A DNA stretch of 64,000 nt from an uncultured Pseudomonadales bacterium (lineage in GTDB: Bacteria > Pseudomonadota > Gammaproteobacteria > Pseudomonadales > Balneatricaceae): the NCBI GenBank assembly GCA_937773555.1, contig CALJVT010000004.1, positions 186,001 through 250,000 on the forward strand, given 5' to 3'. Shown here one piece after another: positions 20,986 through 30,577 of this stretch. The notes beneath the pieces were generated by a model, which saw only the letters and a program-made list of their open reading frames with translations, did no database searches and had not been told where the DNA came from. The stretch's first letter is position 1, and each line of letters opens with the position of its first letter. The translations under genes were made by a program, and so were the position numbers.

Positions 20986-21556
20986 ACGCTTCAGGAAGTT
21001 GCTCAGCCAGCAGCTGGTCCAGTTGCATAGCCTCTGAGTGCGATTGTGCTCGGGGGTATACTGGCTGGCGCCGATCATCATGCCAGACATCCCAATTAAG
21101 GGTATCGTGAATAAATTCCTGGGCAAATGTAGGGCTAATTTCTTGGCAACCTAACAGAATGACATCAAGGTAGGATTGTACGATAGGGGCGCTCCGTAGC
21201 CCATGGCCTTGATGATTGTATAGGTACACCCATAGCTGGCTATCGTCACTCAGTGCTTGAGAACCGTGTAAGTAATCTACTTGAACTAGATCTAGTTGAG
21301 CCCTGAGGTAATGGGTTTCTCTCTCATCAAACTTTTCTAACTCAGACTCGGGCACCTCAAACAACACCCCGTTACAACACGCACCCGCCATTGGCCTTGC
21401 AGCAACAGCGCGCATACCTGAACCTTCCCAGCCTACCCAAGTGCGCTCTAGCCCATGCACCCGCACTGCTAACGAATCACCTGCTATGCCAGTAATTCGA
21501 CGACTAGAGCTATTAATTAAGCTACCGTAACCAAAAATATAATGCTGCTTAGTCAT
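20960..21556 (-). CDS. gamma-glutamylcyclotransferase-fold protein
   Basis: A 198-residue protein whose N terminus YIFGYGSLINSSSR is the substrate-binding YGSL loop of the GGCT fold; LEKFDERETHYLR supplies the expected acidic residue. Such enzymes release 5-oxoproline from gamma-glutamyl peptides, but this subgroup is not biochemically assigned. It is the last gene of a psrA-mscS-ggct operon, with start and mscS stop overlapping as ATGA. It is not close in sequence to the ChaC protein at the right end of the window. Confidence 0.78.
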   Translation of the reverse strand: MTKQHYIFGYGSLINSSSRRITGIAGDSLAVRVHGLERTWVGWEGSGMRAVAARPMAGACCNGVLFEVPESELEKFDERETHYLRAQLDLVQVDYLHGSQALSDDSQLWVYLYNHQGHGLRSAPIVQSYLDVILLGCQEISPTFAQEFIHDTLNWDVWHDDRRQPVYPRAQSHSEAMQLDQLLAEQLPEAFTLRCLAP

Positions 21557-22656
21557 GAACCACCTGCATCCACAACCTGCTGAGGCAGCAGTTGAATAGT
21601 TTGAGTTGGGAACGCAAAATCTGCATTATGCTCGGCTACAATGTCTCCAATCAGACCGAGTAGCTCCTGTTTAATTCCATGAAATTCAGCCCAGTTAGTT
21701 GTTTTAGTAAACGTATAAACAAAAAAATCTACACTGTGGGCATTGAAGGTATTGACGTTTACCATTAAGGTTTGTTGCGTATCTATGGCAGTGTGAGCGA
21801 GTAACATTTCTTTAACAGCTAGAGTAATGGCCTGCACTTTGTCTTGGTCTTGGTAGCGTAAGCCAAAGGTTTCGTAAAACCTTCGATTATGCATACGCGA
21901 AGGGTTTTCTACAGAAATACTGGTGAAAGTTGCGTTGGGTACATAGAGCGGGCGCATGTCAAAAGTACGGATGCGGGTGATGCGCCAGCCAATATACTCA
22001 ACAGTGCCTTCAATTTCTTTGTCAGGCGAACGAATCCAATCCCCTACAGAAAACTGGCGGTCCATATAGATCATTAATCCACCAAAAAAGTTAGACAACA
22101 GGTCTTTAGCGGCAAAACCAATGGCAATGCCACCTACGCCACCAAAGGCCAATACCCCAGAAATAGAAAACCCAAAGTGTTGCATCAACGCTAAAATAGA
22201 GGTGATTATCACCGCTGCCTTAACCAACTTACCCATAGCTTCTACAGTAGTTTTGTCCCACGCATCCCGATGTTTTCCGGGTCTGGCCAACATAGCCACA
22301 AACACATTAACTAAGCGTATTAAAAACCAAGACACTAAAACAATAAGCAAGGTATCACGTAAACTCACTACAAAACTTAATGTATCTGCGTCAAAGGCAT
22401 CGCTAACAATACCTACAACCCAAGCTATACCAACAACCCAAACCCCCCAAGCTAAGGGTATACGTGCGGCATCAAGCAGCGCGTCATCCCATTCATTTTC
22501 AGTTTTTTGCAACTGTAAGGCTAAGCGTGAAAATAGTTTACGCACTAGAAAATTAAATAATAGTACAGCTAATACCAATAGAAATACTTTACTCAACAAT
22601 AGGGATTGAGACGTGTCTATACCCACATTTCCTAACAACTGGTCCATCGTGTTCAT
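21553..22656 (-). CDS. MscS-family mechanosensitive channel
   Basis: A 367-residue small-conductance mechanosensitive channel homologue. Membrane segments lie at about residues 20-40, 65-85, 98-115 and 145-165. The pore-lining/TM3 sequence VLAFGGVGGIAIGFAAKDLLSNFFGG leads into the beta-domain with DRQFSVGDWIR. C-terminal alpha-beta domain present. It overlaps the psrA-like stop in TAATG and is followed immediately by the cyclotransferase. Likely an osmotic safety valve; regulation by a fatty-acid sensor would be unusual. Confidence 0.9.
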   Translation of the reverse strand: MNTMDQLLGNVGIDTSQSLLLSKVFLLVLAVLLFNFLVRKLFSRLALQLQKTENEWDDALLDAARIPLAWGVWVVGIAWVVGIVSDAFDADTLSFVVSLRDTLLIVLVSWFLIRLVNVFVAMLARPGKHRDAWDKTTVEAMGKLVKAAVIITSILALMQHFGFSISGVLAFGGVGGIAIGFAAKDLLSNFFGGLMIYMDRQFSVGDWIRSPDKEIEGTVEYIGWRITRIRTFDMRPLYVPNATFTSISVENPSRMHNRRFYETFGLRYQDQDKVQAITLAVKEMLLAHTAIDTQQTLMVNVNTFNAHSVDFFVYTFTKTTNWAEFHGIKQELLGLIGDIVAEHNADFAFPTQTIQLLPQQVVDAGGS

Positions 22657-23309
22657 TACGAATCTCCTATAATTGGTGCTTGGGCCGCACTCGCCATAAC
22701 GGGCACGATGTCCGCCATAATTTGATCCAAACTTCGGCTACTAGCGTATTCTCTTTCACAAATAGCTAACAGGGCTTCACTACTGGAAATGGAAAAAACT
22801 AATATGCCGAGTAAGTAATGAAACCGCCAAAAAAACTGTTCATGGGTCATCAAAGGCATGTGTCTACGTAACAACTTCATAAAGTACATGAATGAAGCAC
22901 CATATTGTTTCGTTAGATGTTTCCGAAGGTGTCCTTGGGACTGGCTGTAAGCAGTGTTAATAAGGCGAGCGAACACAGCTAAACTATGATGGTTTTGTTG
23001 TGCAACTTGCTGGCATGACCTGGCCAAAATACCCAACAAAACTTGTAATTCTTGTTCATCATCCTGCGTTTCTGTGAGGGCCATTTCATACGCACTTAAT
23101 TGGGTTTGAAGGTTCTTTGTGAGAGGGCCTAAAAAACGATCAGTGACGGCTTGGATTAAACCTTTCTTAGAACCAAAATGATAGTTTACTGCAGCTAAAT
23201 TAACCTTAGCCTTGGAAGTAATAGTCCTCAGGGACGTCTCTACGAAACCATGAGCTGCAAACTCTACTTCTGCGGCATCTAGAATACGATCAATAGTAGA
23301 ACTTGTCAT
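22656..23309 (-). CDS. psrA: PsrA-like TetR-family regulator
   Basis: A 217-residue TetR repressor. The DNA-binding part (about residues 5-60) reads RILDAAEVEFAAHGFVETSLRTITSKAKVNLAAVNYHFGSKKGLIQAV, close to Pseudomonas PsrA, a repressor that senses long-chain fatty acids and controls beta-oxidation genes. The conserved RFLGP that follows is also PsrA-like. The genome position (after mfd/csiV) agrees. It probably represses itself through the AAAC-N4-GTTT operator 30 bases upstream. It leads a coupled operon with mscS and a cyclotransferase. Confidence 0.8.
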   Translation of the reverse strand: MTSSTIDRILDAAEVEFAAHGFVETSLRTITSKAKVNLAAVNYHFGSKKGLIQAVTDRFLGPLTKNLQTQLSAYEMALTETQDDEQELQVLLGILARSCQQVAQQNHHSLAVFARLINTAYSQSQGHLRKHLTKQYGASFMYFMKLLRRHMPLMTHEQFFWRFHYLLGILVFSISSSEALLAICEREYASSRSLDQIMADIVPVMASAAQAPIIGDS

Positions 23310-23333
23310 GGTAATTTCTTACTTGAAGTTATT

Positions 23334-23355
23334 GTTTAAAACGCACGTTTAAAAC
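23334..23355. promoter_or_regulatory. PsrA-type operator
   Basis: Two direct copies of GTTTAAAAC are separated by GCAC, and the centre reads AAAC-GCAC-GTTT. This fits the described Pseudomonas PsrA box core (AAAC, 2-4 bases, GTTT). It lies 25-46 bases before the psrA-like start and faces the divergent MFS gene as well, so it may control both. Confidence 0.6.
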
Positions 23356-23465
23356 TACCACGACTCGATAGCCCTAGCAAGCTCATCTAAGATAAATCTC
23401 CCCTAGTTCCAAAGAGTTAGATCAGTTAACATGACGATTAATATAATACATTAAGTTTAATTAAT

Positions 23466-24662
23466 ATGCTGCTCCAATCCCTTAACCGTAACGTATGGCT
23501 ACTTAGCGTATCTCACATTTTTTCCTTTGCCGGGGCTTCTGTGACTTTTTTCTTGGGTGGAATCATCGGTGCGTTGCTGGCGCCAACGATGACTATGGCT
23601 ACCCTTCCAGTGGCAGCCTCTGTGGTGGGCACTGCAATAGGGACAGTGCCAGCAGCCATATTAATGAGCAAAAAAGGCCGAAGGTTTGGTTTTATGGGTG
23701 CTGCAGTAGTGGCGTCAGGATCGGCTTTAATAGGCGCTGTTGCAATATGGCATAGTTTATTTTGGCTGTATTGTTTCTCTTGTTTAAGTTTGGGAGTTAG
23801 CTACGCTTTCGTTCAGCATTACCGTTTTGCAGCAGCGGAAAGCGTAGCCATAGAATTGGCCCCACAAGCTATCTCAGCTATTTTATTATCGGGCATTGCT
23901 GGTGCGTTCTTAGGCCCAGGCATTGTTAAATATGCCAATAATTGGATTCCACAACATGCGTTTGTTGGGTCATACCTTGTCTTAGCAATAATAGTGGCTC
24001 TGCCCGCCATCATTTTATTTTGGCTAAAAATACCTAAGCCAGGCACAAAAACTAAAGGTAATACCGGTAGAACCATAAGACAACTCGGACAGCAACCTAA
24101 TTTTGTTTTAGCCGTATTCGCCGCAACAGTGTCTTACGCATTAATGGTTTTTCTCATGACGGCTACGCCCGTGAGCATGCACTCGATGGATGGGCATAGC
24201 ATTGACGACACTGGTATTGTCATTCAATGGCATATTGTAGGCATGTTTTTGCCATCTCTTTTTATTGGTAAGTTGATAACACATTATGGCCATAGAACTA
24301 TGATGGTAGCGGGGATAGGTGCTTTAGGGATTTGTATTGGCGTTAGCCAAGTTAATCAAGCTGTAGCTGGATATTGGGTTAGTTTGGTCACTTTAGGTAT
24401 TGGTTGGAACTTTCTGTTTGTTAGTAGCACCTCACTGCTTATCACAACCTATCAAGAAGCAGAAAAGTACCGTGCCCAAGCGTTTAACGAACTTATGGTA
24501 TTTGGTGTTCAAGCTATAGCATCTTTGTCTGCAGGATGGCTTCTAACCACAACTAGCTGGCAGACTATTAATATAATGAGCTTGCCACTTTTGGGGGCCT
24601 TATTACTGGTTATTTGGTGGAGCCATCACCAACTCAAACTGCCAAAAAAAGCGCTCGGTTAG
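23466..24662 (+). CDS. MFS transporter
   Basis: A 398-residue protein with twelve predicted membrane helices. The loop motif MSKKGRRFGFMGAA between helices 2 and 3 is a clear A-motif of the major facilitator superfamily, and GKLITHYGHRTMMVAG is its counterpart in the second half. No substrate can be named. It is divergent from psrA with 156 bases between them that hold the PsrA-type operator. Confidence 0.82.
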   Translation: MLLQSLNRNVWLLSVSHIFSFAGASVTFFLGGIIGALLAPTMTMATLPVAASVVGTAIGTVPAAILMSKKGRRFGFMGAAVVASGSALIGAVAIWHSLFWLYCFSCLSLGVSYAFVQHYRFAAAESVAIELAPQAISAILLSGIAGAFLGPGIVKYANNWIPQHAFVGSYLVLAIIVALPAIILFWLKIPKPGTKTKGNTGRTIRQLGQQPNFVLAVFAATVSYALMVFLMTATPVSMHSMDGHSIDDTGIVIQWHIVGMFLPSLFIGKLITHYGHRTMMVAGIGALGICIGVSQVNQAVAGYWVSLVTLGIGWNFLFVSSTSLLITTYQEAEKYRAQAFNELMVFGVQAIASLSAGWLLTTTSWQTINIMSLPLLGALLLVIWWSHHQLKLPKKALG

Positions 24663-24864
24663 CCCCAACTGCGTCATTTACAAACACTATATTAATGCTG
24701 GTTTGCTTTAAGTGCATCTGATCAACAGGCTCTGCCACAACTAAAACATCGTCACTGTTTAAAGAATCAAGTTATTGATACACTGTCAAAGCTCTAAAGT
24801 AAGGCACAAGGTTATCAGTGCACTCTATAAACACTGGCAACTGGTAGCGACTTTGCATCAACAT
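24634..24864 (-). pseudogene. possible degraded reading frame
   Basis: The 222-base gap between the MFS gene and the GMC gene contains, on the minus strand, an ATG-initiated frame of 30 codons, one TAA, then 45 more codons before TGA, the last part overlapping the MFS 3' end. The translation (for example LPVFIECTDNLVPYFRAL, then DDVLVVAEPVDQMHL) looks protein-like, but I do not recognise it. It may be a relic or chance. Confidence 0.25.
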
Positions 24865-24884
24865 GCTCAACCACAGGCACTGTA

Positions 24885-26486
24885 ATGATCACAGATAATG
24901 CCAACTACGATTATATTATTGTCGGTGGTGGGTCAGCAGGTTGCGTGCTTGCCAATCGACTTTCAAAAGACCCAAAAAACAAAGTGTTGTTGTTAGAAGC
25001 CGGGGGTAAAGACAATTATATTTGGATTCATATTCCTGTTGGATACCTCTACTGCATGGGAAATCCACGGACAGACTGGGGGTTTAAAACAGCCAAGCAA
25101 AAAGGTCTAAAGGGCAGAGAAGTGAACTACCCCCGCGGACGTGTTTTGGGCGGGTGCTCATCAATTAATGGCATGATATATATGCGTGGTCAGGCGAGTG
25201 ATTATGATGGTTGGCGTGACATGGGCAATACTGGTTGGGGCTGGGACGATGTCTTGCCTTACTTTAAAAAGTCAGAAGATCATTATGCTGGAGCCGATGA
25301 CTTTCATGGGGCTGGCGGTGAATGGCGTGTCGAAAAACAACGCCTGTCGTGGGAAATTTTAGATGCCTACCGCGACGCTGCTCAACAAGCTGGAATTAAA
25401 AAGATTGAAGATTTTAACCGTGGTGATAATGAAGGTTCTTCATACTTTCGTGTAAATCAGAAAAATGGATGGCGATGGAACACATCAAAAGGTTTCTTAA
25501 AGCCAGTGAAGAAACGGGTTAATTTAACAGTCATTACGCAAGCGCAAGTGCAGCGGGTTATATTCACCGGAAAACGGGCTTGTGGTGTGGAGGTTTTAGT
25601 CAATGGTAAGGCCATTACGTACCACACAAATCGCGAAGTTCTCCTTTGTGCAGGGGCTATTGGCTCACCTCAAATTCTTGAACTGTCTGGTATTGGCAAT
25701 CCTAAGTACTTGCATAAGGCAGGTATCAATATTGTTCATCAGTCTGATGAAGTAGGAGAAAACCTACAAGATCATCTTCAATTACGTGTTGCTTTTAGGG
25801 TTGAAAATGTAGCCACTCTAAATCAACGGGCGGGAACCCTTTTAGGCCGCTTGGGCATCGGGCTTGAATACGTATTGTCGCGTAAGGGCCCCATGTCAAT
25901 GGCACCCAGCCAGTTAGGAATATTCGCCAAATCAAGCCCCGAAGTAAAAACTGCTGATCTAGAATTCCATGTTCAGCCACTGTCATTAGATAAGTTTGGT
26001 GACCCTCTCCACCCCTTTTCAGCGTTCACAGCTAGCATTGTTCCCTTACGCCCAAAGAGCCGGGGGGCGAGCCACATTGCTTCTGCTGACCCTCTGGCTC
26101 ATCCCATTATTGACCCCAACTATCTGAGCGCCGAGGCGGATAAACGAGTCGCTGTAAATGCCATTAAATTAGCCCGTCATATTGCCAAGCAATCAGTAAT
26201 GGACCCGTATAGCCCTAGTGAAATTAGCCCAGGTAAAACCTATCAATCAGATGAAGACTTAGCCGAGGTTGCGGGAGAAATAGGCACTACCATATTTCAC
26301 CCAGTAGGAACCTGCCGCATGGGCCCAGATGATCAAGCAGTGGTTGGCACAGACTTACGAGTAAATGGTGTTACTGGCCTAAGGGTCATAGATGCTTCTA
26401 TAATGCCAACCATTACCTCAGGAAACACCAATTCTCCAACCATTATGATCGCAGAAAAAGCCGCTGATATGATTTTACAAGGTTAA
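24885..26486 (+). CDS. GMC-family FAD oxidoreductase (choline dehydrogenase-like)
   Basis: Flavoprotein of the glucose-methanol-choline family, 533 residues. The N-terminal FAD motif IIVGGGSAGCVLANRLS is followed by GMC signature 1 (YPRGRVLGGCSSINGMIYMRG), signature 2 (LLCAGAIGSPQILELSGIG), and the C-terminal active-site region TIFHPVGTCRMG with its catalytic histidine and SGNTNSPTIMIAEKAADMI. It oxidises an alcohol to an aldehyde; the substrate is not predictable. No betaine genes accompany it, so a true choline dehydrogenase is doubtful. The amidohydrolase 98 bases downstream may be co-transcribed. Confidence 0.88.
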   Translation: MITDNANYDYIIVGGGSAGCVLANRLSKDPKNKVLLLEAGGKDNYIWIHIPVGYLYCMGNPRTDWGFKTAKQKGLKGREVNYPRGRVLGGCSSINGMIYMRGQASDYDGWRDMGNTGWGWDDVLPYFKKSEDHYAGADDFHGAGGEWRVEKQRLSWEILDAYRDAAQQAGIKKIEDFNRGDNEGSSYFRVNQKNGWRWNTSKGFLKPVKKRVNLTVITQAQVQRVIFTGKRACGVEVLVNGKAITYHTNREVLLCAGAIGSPQILELSGIGNPKYLHKAGINIVHQSDEVGENLQDHLQLRVAFRVENVATLNQRAGTLLGRLGIGLEYVLSRKGPMSMAPSQLGIFAKSSPEVKTADLEFHVQPLSLDKFGDPLHPFSAFTASIVPLRPKSRGASHIASADPLAHPIIDPNYLSAEADKRVAVNAIKLARHIAKQSVMDPYSPSEISPGKTYQSDEDLAEVAGEIGTTIFHPVGTCRMGPDDQAVVGTDLRVNGVTGLRVIDASIMPTITSGNTNSPTIMIAEKAADMILQG

Positions 26487-26584
26487 CAAACCCACTGAAT
26501 CAGTTTGGGGCTGCTCTTAAACGCTTAAATTAATATAATCCCAACCCAAAATACTATTGCATATAACTTGGAAGTTTTGTCACT

Positions 26585-27970
26585 ATGTCATTGAGCCAAT
26601 CACTAGGTAGATTACCAACGCCACCAGTAAGTCATAGGGTTTGGCTAAAAGATCCTCTTGCTATACTGGCTGATGACGCTCAGGCTGGTTTAGTGATTGA
26701 GGGACAAAAAATTGTGGAATTAGTGCCGCAAGGGCAGCAGCCACATAGTGGCTACAATGAGATAATGGACTGTGGACATTTAGTAATACTACCTGGTTTA
26801 ATCAATGGCCATCACCATTTTTACCAAACCCTTACCCGTGCCTTACCACAGGCCCTCAACAAACCTTTATTTGGCTGGCTTACTAGCCTTTATCCAGTAT
26901 GGGCAGGGTTGGAACCAGACATGCTTTACCAAGCGACACGCTTAGCGTTAGCTGAGCTTTTGCTATCTGGCTGCACCACAGCGGCAGACCACCATTACGT
27001 GTTCCCTAAAGCACTAACTCAGGCGATGGACATACAAGCAGAAGCCGCCGCAAGTATTGGCATACGCATGACCATGACCCGAGGCTCCATGAGTTTAGGT
27101 GAAGATGATGGCGGCCTACCGCCACAGAGCACTGTGCAGCAAGAGGATACCATTTTGGCTGATAGTGAGCGTGTTATTAAACGTTATCACAACGCCAGTG
27201 AAGGCAGCATGTTGCAAGTGGCCCTAGCGCCCTGCTCTCCTTTTTCTGTCACACCAGAATTGATGCGTCACTCTGCAACTCTTGCAGCTGAGCACAAGGT
27301 TATGCTCCACACTCACCTAGCTGAAACCATTGAAGAAGAGAATTTTTGTTTGCAGCGCTTTGGTCTACGCACTGTTGATTACCTTGACAGCGTAGGTTGG
27401 CTAGGGCCACAAACGTGGCTGGCTCATGGTATTCACTTTAATTCTGAAGAAATTCAACGCCTAGGCGCAGCAGGTACTGGCATTTGTCACTGCCCTACTT
27501 CCAACATGATGCTGGCGTCTGGCATGGCGCCTGTACAAGAGCTGGAAGCTGCAGGTTGCCCTGTGGGTATAGGTGTAGACGGGTCTGCATCCAACGATGG
27601 CTCCAATATGATTCAAGAAGTGCGCCAGGCTTTATATTTACAACGATTAAAATACGGTGCTCAAGTCAGTCACTTTGATGCCTACCGCTGGGCCACAAAA
27701 GGGAGTGCAAAAATGCTAGGCCGCTCTGACATTGGCTCACTAGCGGTGGGGAAACAAGCGGACATTGCCTGCTTCAAGTTGGATGAAATGCGCTTTAGCG
27801 GCAGCCATGATCCATTAGCTGCCCTTTTACTGTGTGGTGCGCATAAAGCAGAACACGTTATGGTTGCAGGTCAATGGCGAGTAAAAAATGGTGTTATTGA
27901 TGGTTTAGACTTAGGCCCATTACTGCAACAACATCGTGCCGCAGCGCAAGCTTTAGTTGCAAAAATTTAA
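26585..27970 (+). CDS. 8-oxoguanine deaminase-like amidohydrolase
   Basis: Metal-dependent hydrolase of the TrzN/AtzA/8-oxoguanine deaminase subfamily, 461 residues. Metal and active-site residues are visible: LINGHHHFYQTLTR (HxH near residue 75), MLHTHLAETIEEENF, TWLAHGIHFN and VDGSASNDGSN. The N-terminal VWLKDPLAIL and the AHGIHFN/CHCPTSNM combination recall the characterised Pseudomonas 8-oxoguanine deaminase, which converts 8-oxoguanine to urate and ammonia. Related members act on isoxanthopterin or guanine-like rings, so the exact substrate is an inference. Confidence 0.78.
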   Translation: MSLSQSLGRLPTPPVSHRVWLKDPLAILADDAQAGLVIEGQKIVELVPQGQQPHSGYNEIMDCGHLVILPGLINGHHHFYQTLTRALPQALNKPLFGWLTSLYPVWAGLEPDMLYQATRLALAELLLSGCTTAADHHYVFPKALTQAMDIQAEAAASIGIRMTMTRGSMSLGEDDGGLPPQSTVQQEDTILADSERVIKRYHNASEGSMLQVALAPCSPFSVTPELMRHSATLAAEHKVMLHTHLAETIEEENFCLQRFGLRTVDYLDSVGWLGPQTWLAHGIHFNSEEIQRLGAAGTGICHCPTSNMMLASGMAPVQELEAAGCPVGIGVDGSASNDGSNMIQEVRQALYLQRLKYGAQVSHFDAYRWATKGSAKMLGRSDIGSLAVGKQADIACFKLDEMRFSGSHDPLAALLLCGAHKAEHVMVAGQWRVKNGVIDGLDLGPLLQQHRAAAQALVAKI

Positions 27971-28057
27971 TTAAGTGCTGCCTCATCTGATGTATACTTT
28001 AATCCTCGAATAGGCACGGTGCTGGCGCCTAGTTTAACTTAAGTTAATGGCTAGCAT

Positions 28058-28098
28058 AAAAAAGCCAGCCTGATGTAAACATCAAACTGGCTTTTTTT
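28058..28098. terminator. bidirectional terminator
   Basis: AAAAAAGCCAG and CTGGCTTTTTT arms flank an 18-base loop between the convergent amidohydrolase and creatinase genes. A T-run follows in both directions, so it serves both genes. Confidence 0.85.
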
Positions 28099-28121
28099 AA
28101 AACTAATGAGTAGACCTGGAA

Positions 28122-29351
28122 TTAGCCCTTAATAATGTTGTGCTCTGGGCCAAATGGGAACTTAGTGATGTTCTCAGCGCCTTCCTCACCAACCACTAAA
28201 ATGTCATGCTCTCGGTAACCACCAGCACCTGCCATGCCCTCTGGCAGCATAATCATGGGCTCAATAGAAACCACCATGCCTGGCTCTAATACGGTGTCTA
28301 CGTCTTCACGGAACTCAAGGCCAGCTTCACGGCCGTAATAGTGACTTAAGGTACCAAACGAGTGACCGTAGCCAAAAGTGCGGTACTGCAGTACATCGTG
28401 TTCAGCAAAAATCTCGTTAAGCTCATGGGCGACGTCACTGCACTTCACTCCTGGCTTAACTAACTCTAGGCCACGGCGGTGCACCTTACAGTTGATTTCC
28501 CACAACTCTAAATGCCGATCGCTGGCATGGTCGGAGAACAATGTACGTTCAAGCGCAGTGTAATAACCCGCAATCATAGGGAAGCAGTTAAGGCTAAGGA
28601 TATCACCCGCTTCAATTTTGCGGCTGGTCACTGGGTTATGAGCACCATCAGTATTCATACCCGATTGGAACCAAACCCAAGTGTCCATTAACTCTCCGTC
28701 GGGGAAGGTCTTAGCAATCTCGCGAATCATTGCTTGTGTGCCCGCTAAGGCCACCTCATACTCTGGAACACCTACGGCAATAGCGTCACGAATAGCGGCA
28801 CCGCCAATGTCACCAATACGCGACCCGTGTTTAATGACTTCAATTTCTTCGGCAGACTTAATCATGCGCATTTGCATGGTGGGTACGCCAATATCGGTGA
28901 ACTCAGACGTTGGGAAAGTGGCTTTGACAATGTCCATAGTCGCCAAAGGCATATGATCATACTCTACACCAATGCGGCTACCAGGCTTAATTAGATTTTT
29001 AAGAGCAACAAAAAAGTTGCCTTTTTGCCAATCCGTGTAAACTACGTTGTCGCCCAACTGGTTGCGACGGAACGGCTGACCACCATCAATGTTAGCAGTA
29101 ACAGTAGTGTAGGTAGCTTGTGTTACCACTAAGCCGTAGTCACGGCCAAAGCGGCAGTATACAAAATCTGAGAAGTAGTTAATGTTGTGATACGAGGTAA
29201 ATACCACAGCATCCACGCTGGCTGCAGCCATGTGAGCACGTAATTTAGCTAACCGATTACTCAGTTCTTGCTTCGAAAAAGTGGCAACCACTTTTTGACC
29301 ATTTGGAATTTCGATGGTACGAGGCATATTTTGTGGATTCATGGCATTCAC
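28122..29351 (-). CDS. creatinase (creatine amidinohydrolase)
   Basis: Creatinase hydrolyses creatine to sarcosine and urea. The 409-residue protein follows the Pseudomonas enzyme closely throughout, with a constant offset of +6. The catalytic histidine is His238 in GINTDGAHNPVT-like GMNTDGAHNPVT; Tyr264 and Glu268 lie in GYYTALERT, His330 in FGYGHSFG, Arg341, and Glu364 in SIEPM. As in true creatinases, the metal-binding aspartates of the M24 peptidase fold are missing. It is divergent from agmatinase, another urea-releasing enzyme. No sarcosine oxidase or urease is present nearby. Confidence 0.93.
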   Translation of the reverse strand: MNAMNPQNMPRTIEIPNGQKVVATFSKQELSNRLAKLRAHMAAASVDAVVFTSYHNINYFSDFVYCRFGRDYGLVVTQATYTTVTANIDGGQPFRRNQLGDNVVYTDWQKGNFFVALKNLIKPGSRIGVEYDHMPLATMDIVKATFPTSEFTDIGVPTMQMRMIKSAEEIEVIKHGSRIGDIGGAAIRDAIAVGVPEYEVALAGTQAMIREIAKTFPDGELMDTWVWFQSGMNTDGAHNPVTSRKIEAGDILSLNCFPMIAGYYTALERTLFSDHASDRHLELWEINCKVHRRGLELVKPGVKCSDVAHELNEIFAEHDVLQYRTFGYGHSFGTLSHYYGREAGLEFREDVDTVLEPGMVVSIEPMIMLPEGMAGAGGYREHDILVVGEEGAENITKFPFGPEHNIIKG

Positions 29352-29623
29352 CTATTGGTTACATTGTTAGAGTTTAATACATTGACCGCCTAGCAAAAAA
29401 ACCAGGGTCAACAGAAAACGCTTGCATTTTAGGTTTTATATTAGCATTAGTAAAATAAATAAATTAAATAAGATCATCAATTATATTTATATTACTGCAG
29501 TTCATGCGTCAGTGCCCCGCATGATGAGCAAAGATTTGCTATGGAATCGAATTCTTGCAATGTGCACCTAAATTGGCGATATTGTGCATTATTCTGAACA
29601 GAGTTAGACAGAGACTTCTTTAT

Positions 29624-30562
29624 ATGGCCAAGAACAAGCTTATCGGCGATCCCGTTATGATATCGATGTACGCCAACCAATTTAGCTTTTTGGCACGTCC
29701 CCTTACGCGAGACATGACTCAAGGATTTGATGCCGCTATTGTAGGCCTGCCTTTTGATTTAGCCACTACAGGCAGAGCAGGCACTCGTTCGGGCCCTAAT
29801 GCAGTGCGCCAAGCAAGCAGCAATTTAGGCTGGGAAGGTAGGCGTTGGCCGTGGGCCTTTGACGCCTTCAAATACCTTAAAGTTGCAGACTACGGTGATT
29901 TGGATTTTATTCCAGGCAACCCAGAAGACCTTAACCGAGAAATAGAACAGCACGCTGAAAATATTATTACTTCAGGAACGCGAATGCTGAGTATTGGTGG
30001 TGATCACTATGTGACCTTGCCGTTAATTCGAGCCCACGCCAAACATTATGGCAAAATGGCCTTAGTTCATTTTGACGCCCACACGGACACTTACCCTAAC
30101 GATACAGAAATCGACCATGGAAGCATGTTTTACCATGCTCCTAAGCAGAGCCTAATAGACCCAAAGCATTCAATACAGGTAGGCATCCGCACAGAATATA
30201 GACCAGAAGATCATGAATTTGAAGTGATTGATGCAGCGCAAGCTAATGACATGAGCGCCAATGATATTGTAGCCTCTATTATAAAAAGAGTGGGTGATCT
30301 TCCCGTGTATTTAACCTTTGACATAGACTGCTTAGACCCAGCATATGCACCAGGTACCGGCACCCCAGTGGTGGGAGGGTTAACCACTGATAAAGCCTTG
30401 AGGATTATTCGAGGTTTAAAAGACGTCAACATTGTTGGATTTGACTTAGTAGAAGTAAACCCAGCGTATGATCATGCAGATATTACGGCCTTAGCAGGTG
30501 CAACAATAGTGCTTGAGTACTTATATTTGTTGGCACACAAAAAACATCAAGCAAGCCTATAG
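29624..30562 (+). CDS. speB: agmatinase SpeB
   Basis: Ureohydrolase converting agmatine to putrescine and urea. The binuclear manganese site is intact: [22 protein letters not shown] and [19 protein letters not shown]. The protein tracks E. coli SpeB closely (GVPFD-like [33 protein letters not shown]). I chose the ATG at 29624, giving 312 residues. The reading frame stays open to a TTG at 29555, but that segment is not family-like. Guanidinobutyrase activity cannot be excluded. It shares a 272-base divergent promoter region with creatinase. Confidence 0.9.
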   Translation: MAKNKLIGDPVMISMYANQFSFLARPLTRDMTQGFDAAIVGLPFDLATTGRAGTRSGPNAVRQASSNLGWEGRRWPWAFDAFKYLKVADYGDLDFIPGNPEDLNREIEQHAENIITSGTRMLSIGGDHYVTLPLIRAHAKHYGKMALVHFDAHTDTYPNDTEIDHGSMFYHAPKQSLIDPKHSIQVGIRTEYRPEDHEFEVIDAAQANDMSANDIVASIIKRVGDLPVYLTFDIDCLDPAYAPGTGTPVVGGLTTDKALRIIRGLKDVNIVGFDLVEVNPAYDHADITALAGATIVLEYLYLLAHKKHQASL

Positions 30563-30577
30563 AAAGACACTACTAGG

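Noticed and set aside
24885-26486. Choline dehydrogenase betA
   Set aside because: General GMC motifs only; no betaine aldehyde dehydrogenase, betI or choline carrier nearby.
28122-29351. M24 peptidase or DMSP lyase call for the creatinase gene
   Set aside because: Metal-binding aspartates are absent and all creatinase active-site residues align with constant offset.
29555-29623. N-terminal extension of agmatinase from a TTG
   Set aside because: The extra 23 residues are not family-like; ATG 29624 aligns with SpeB starts.
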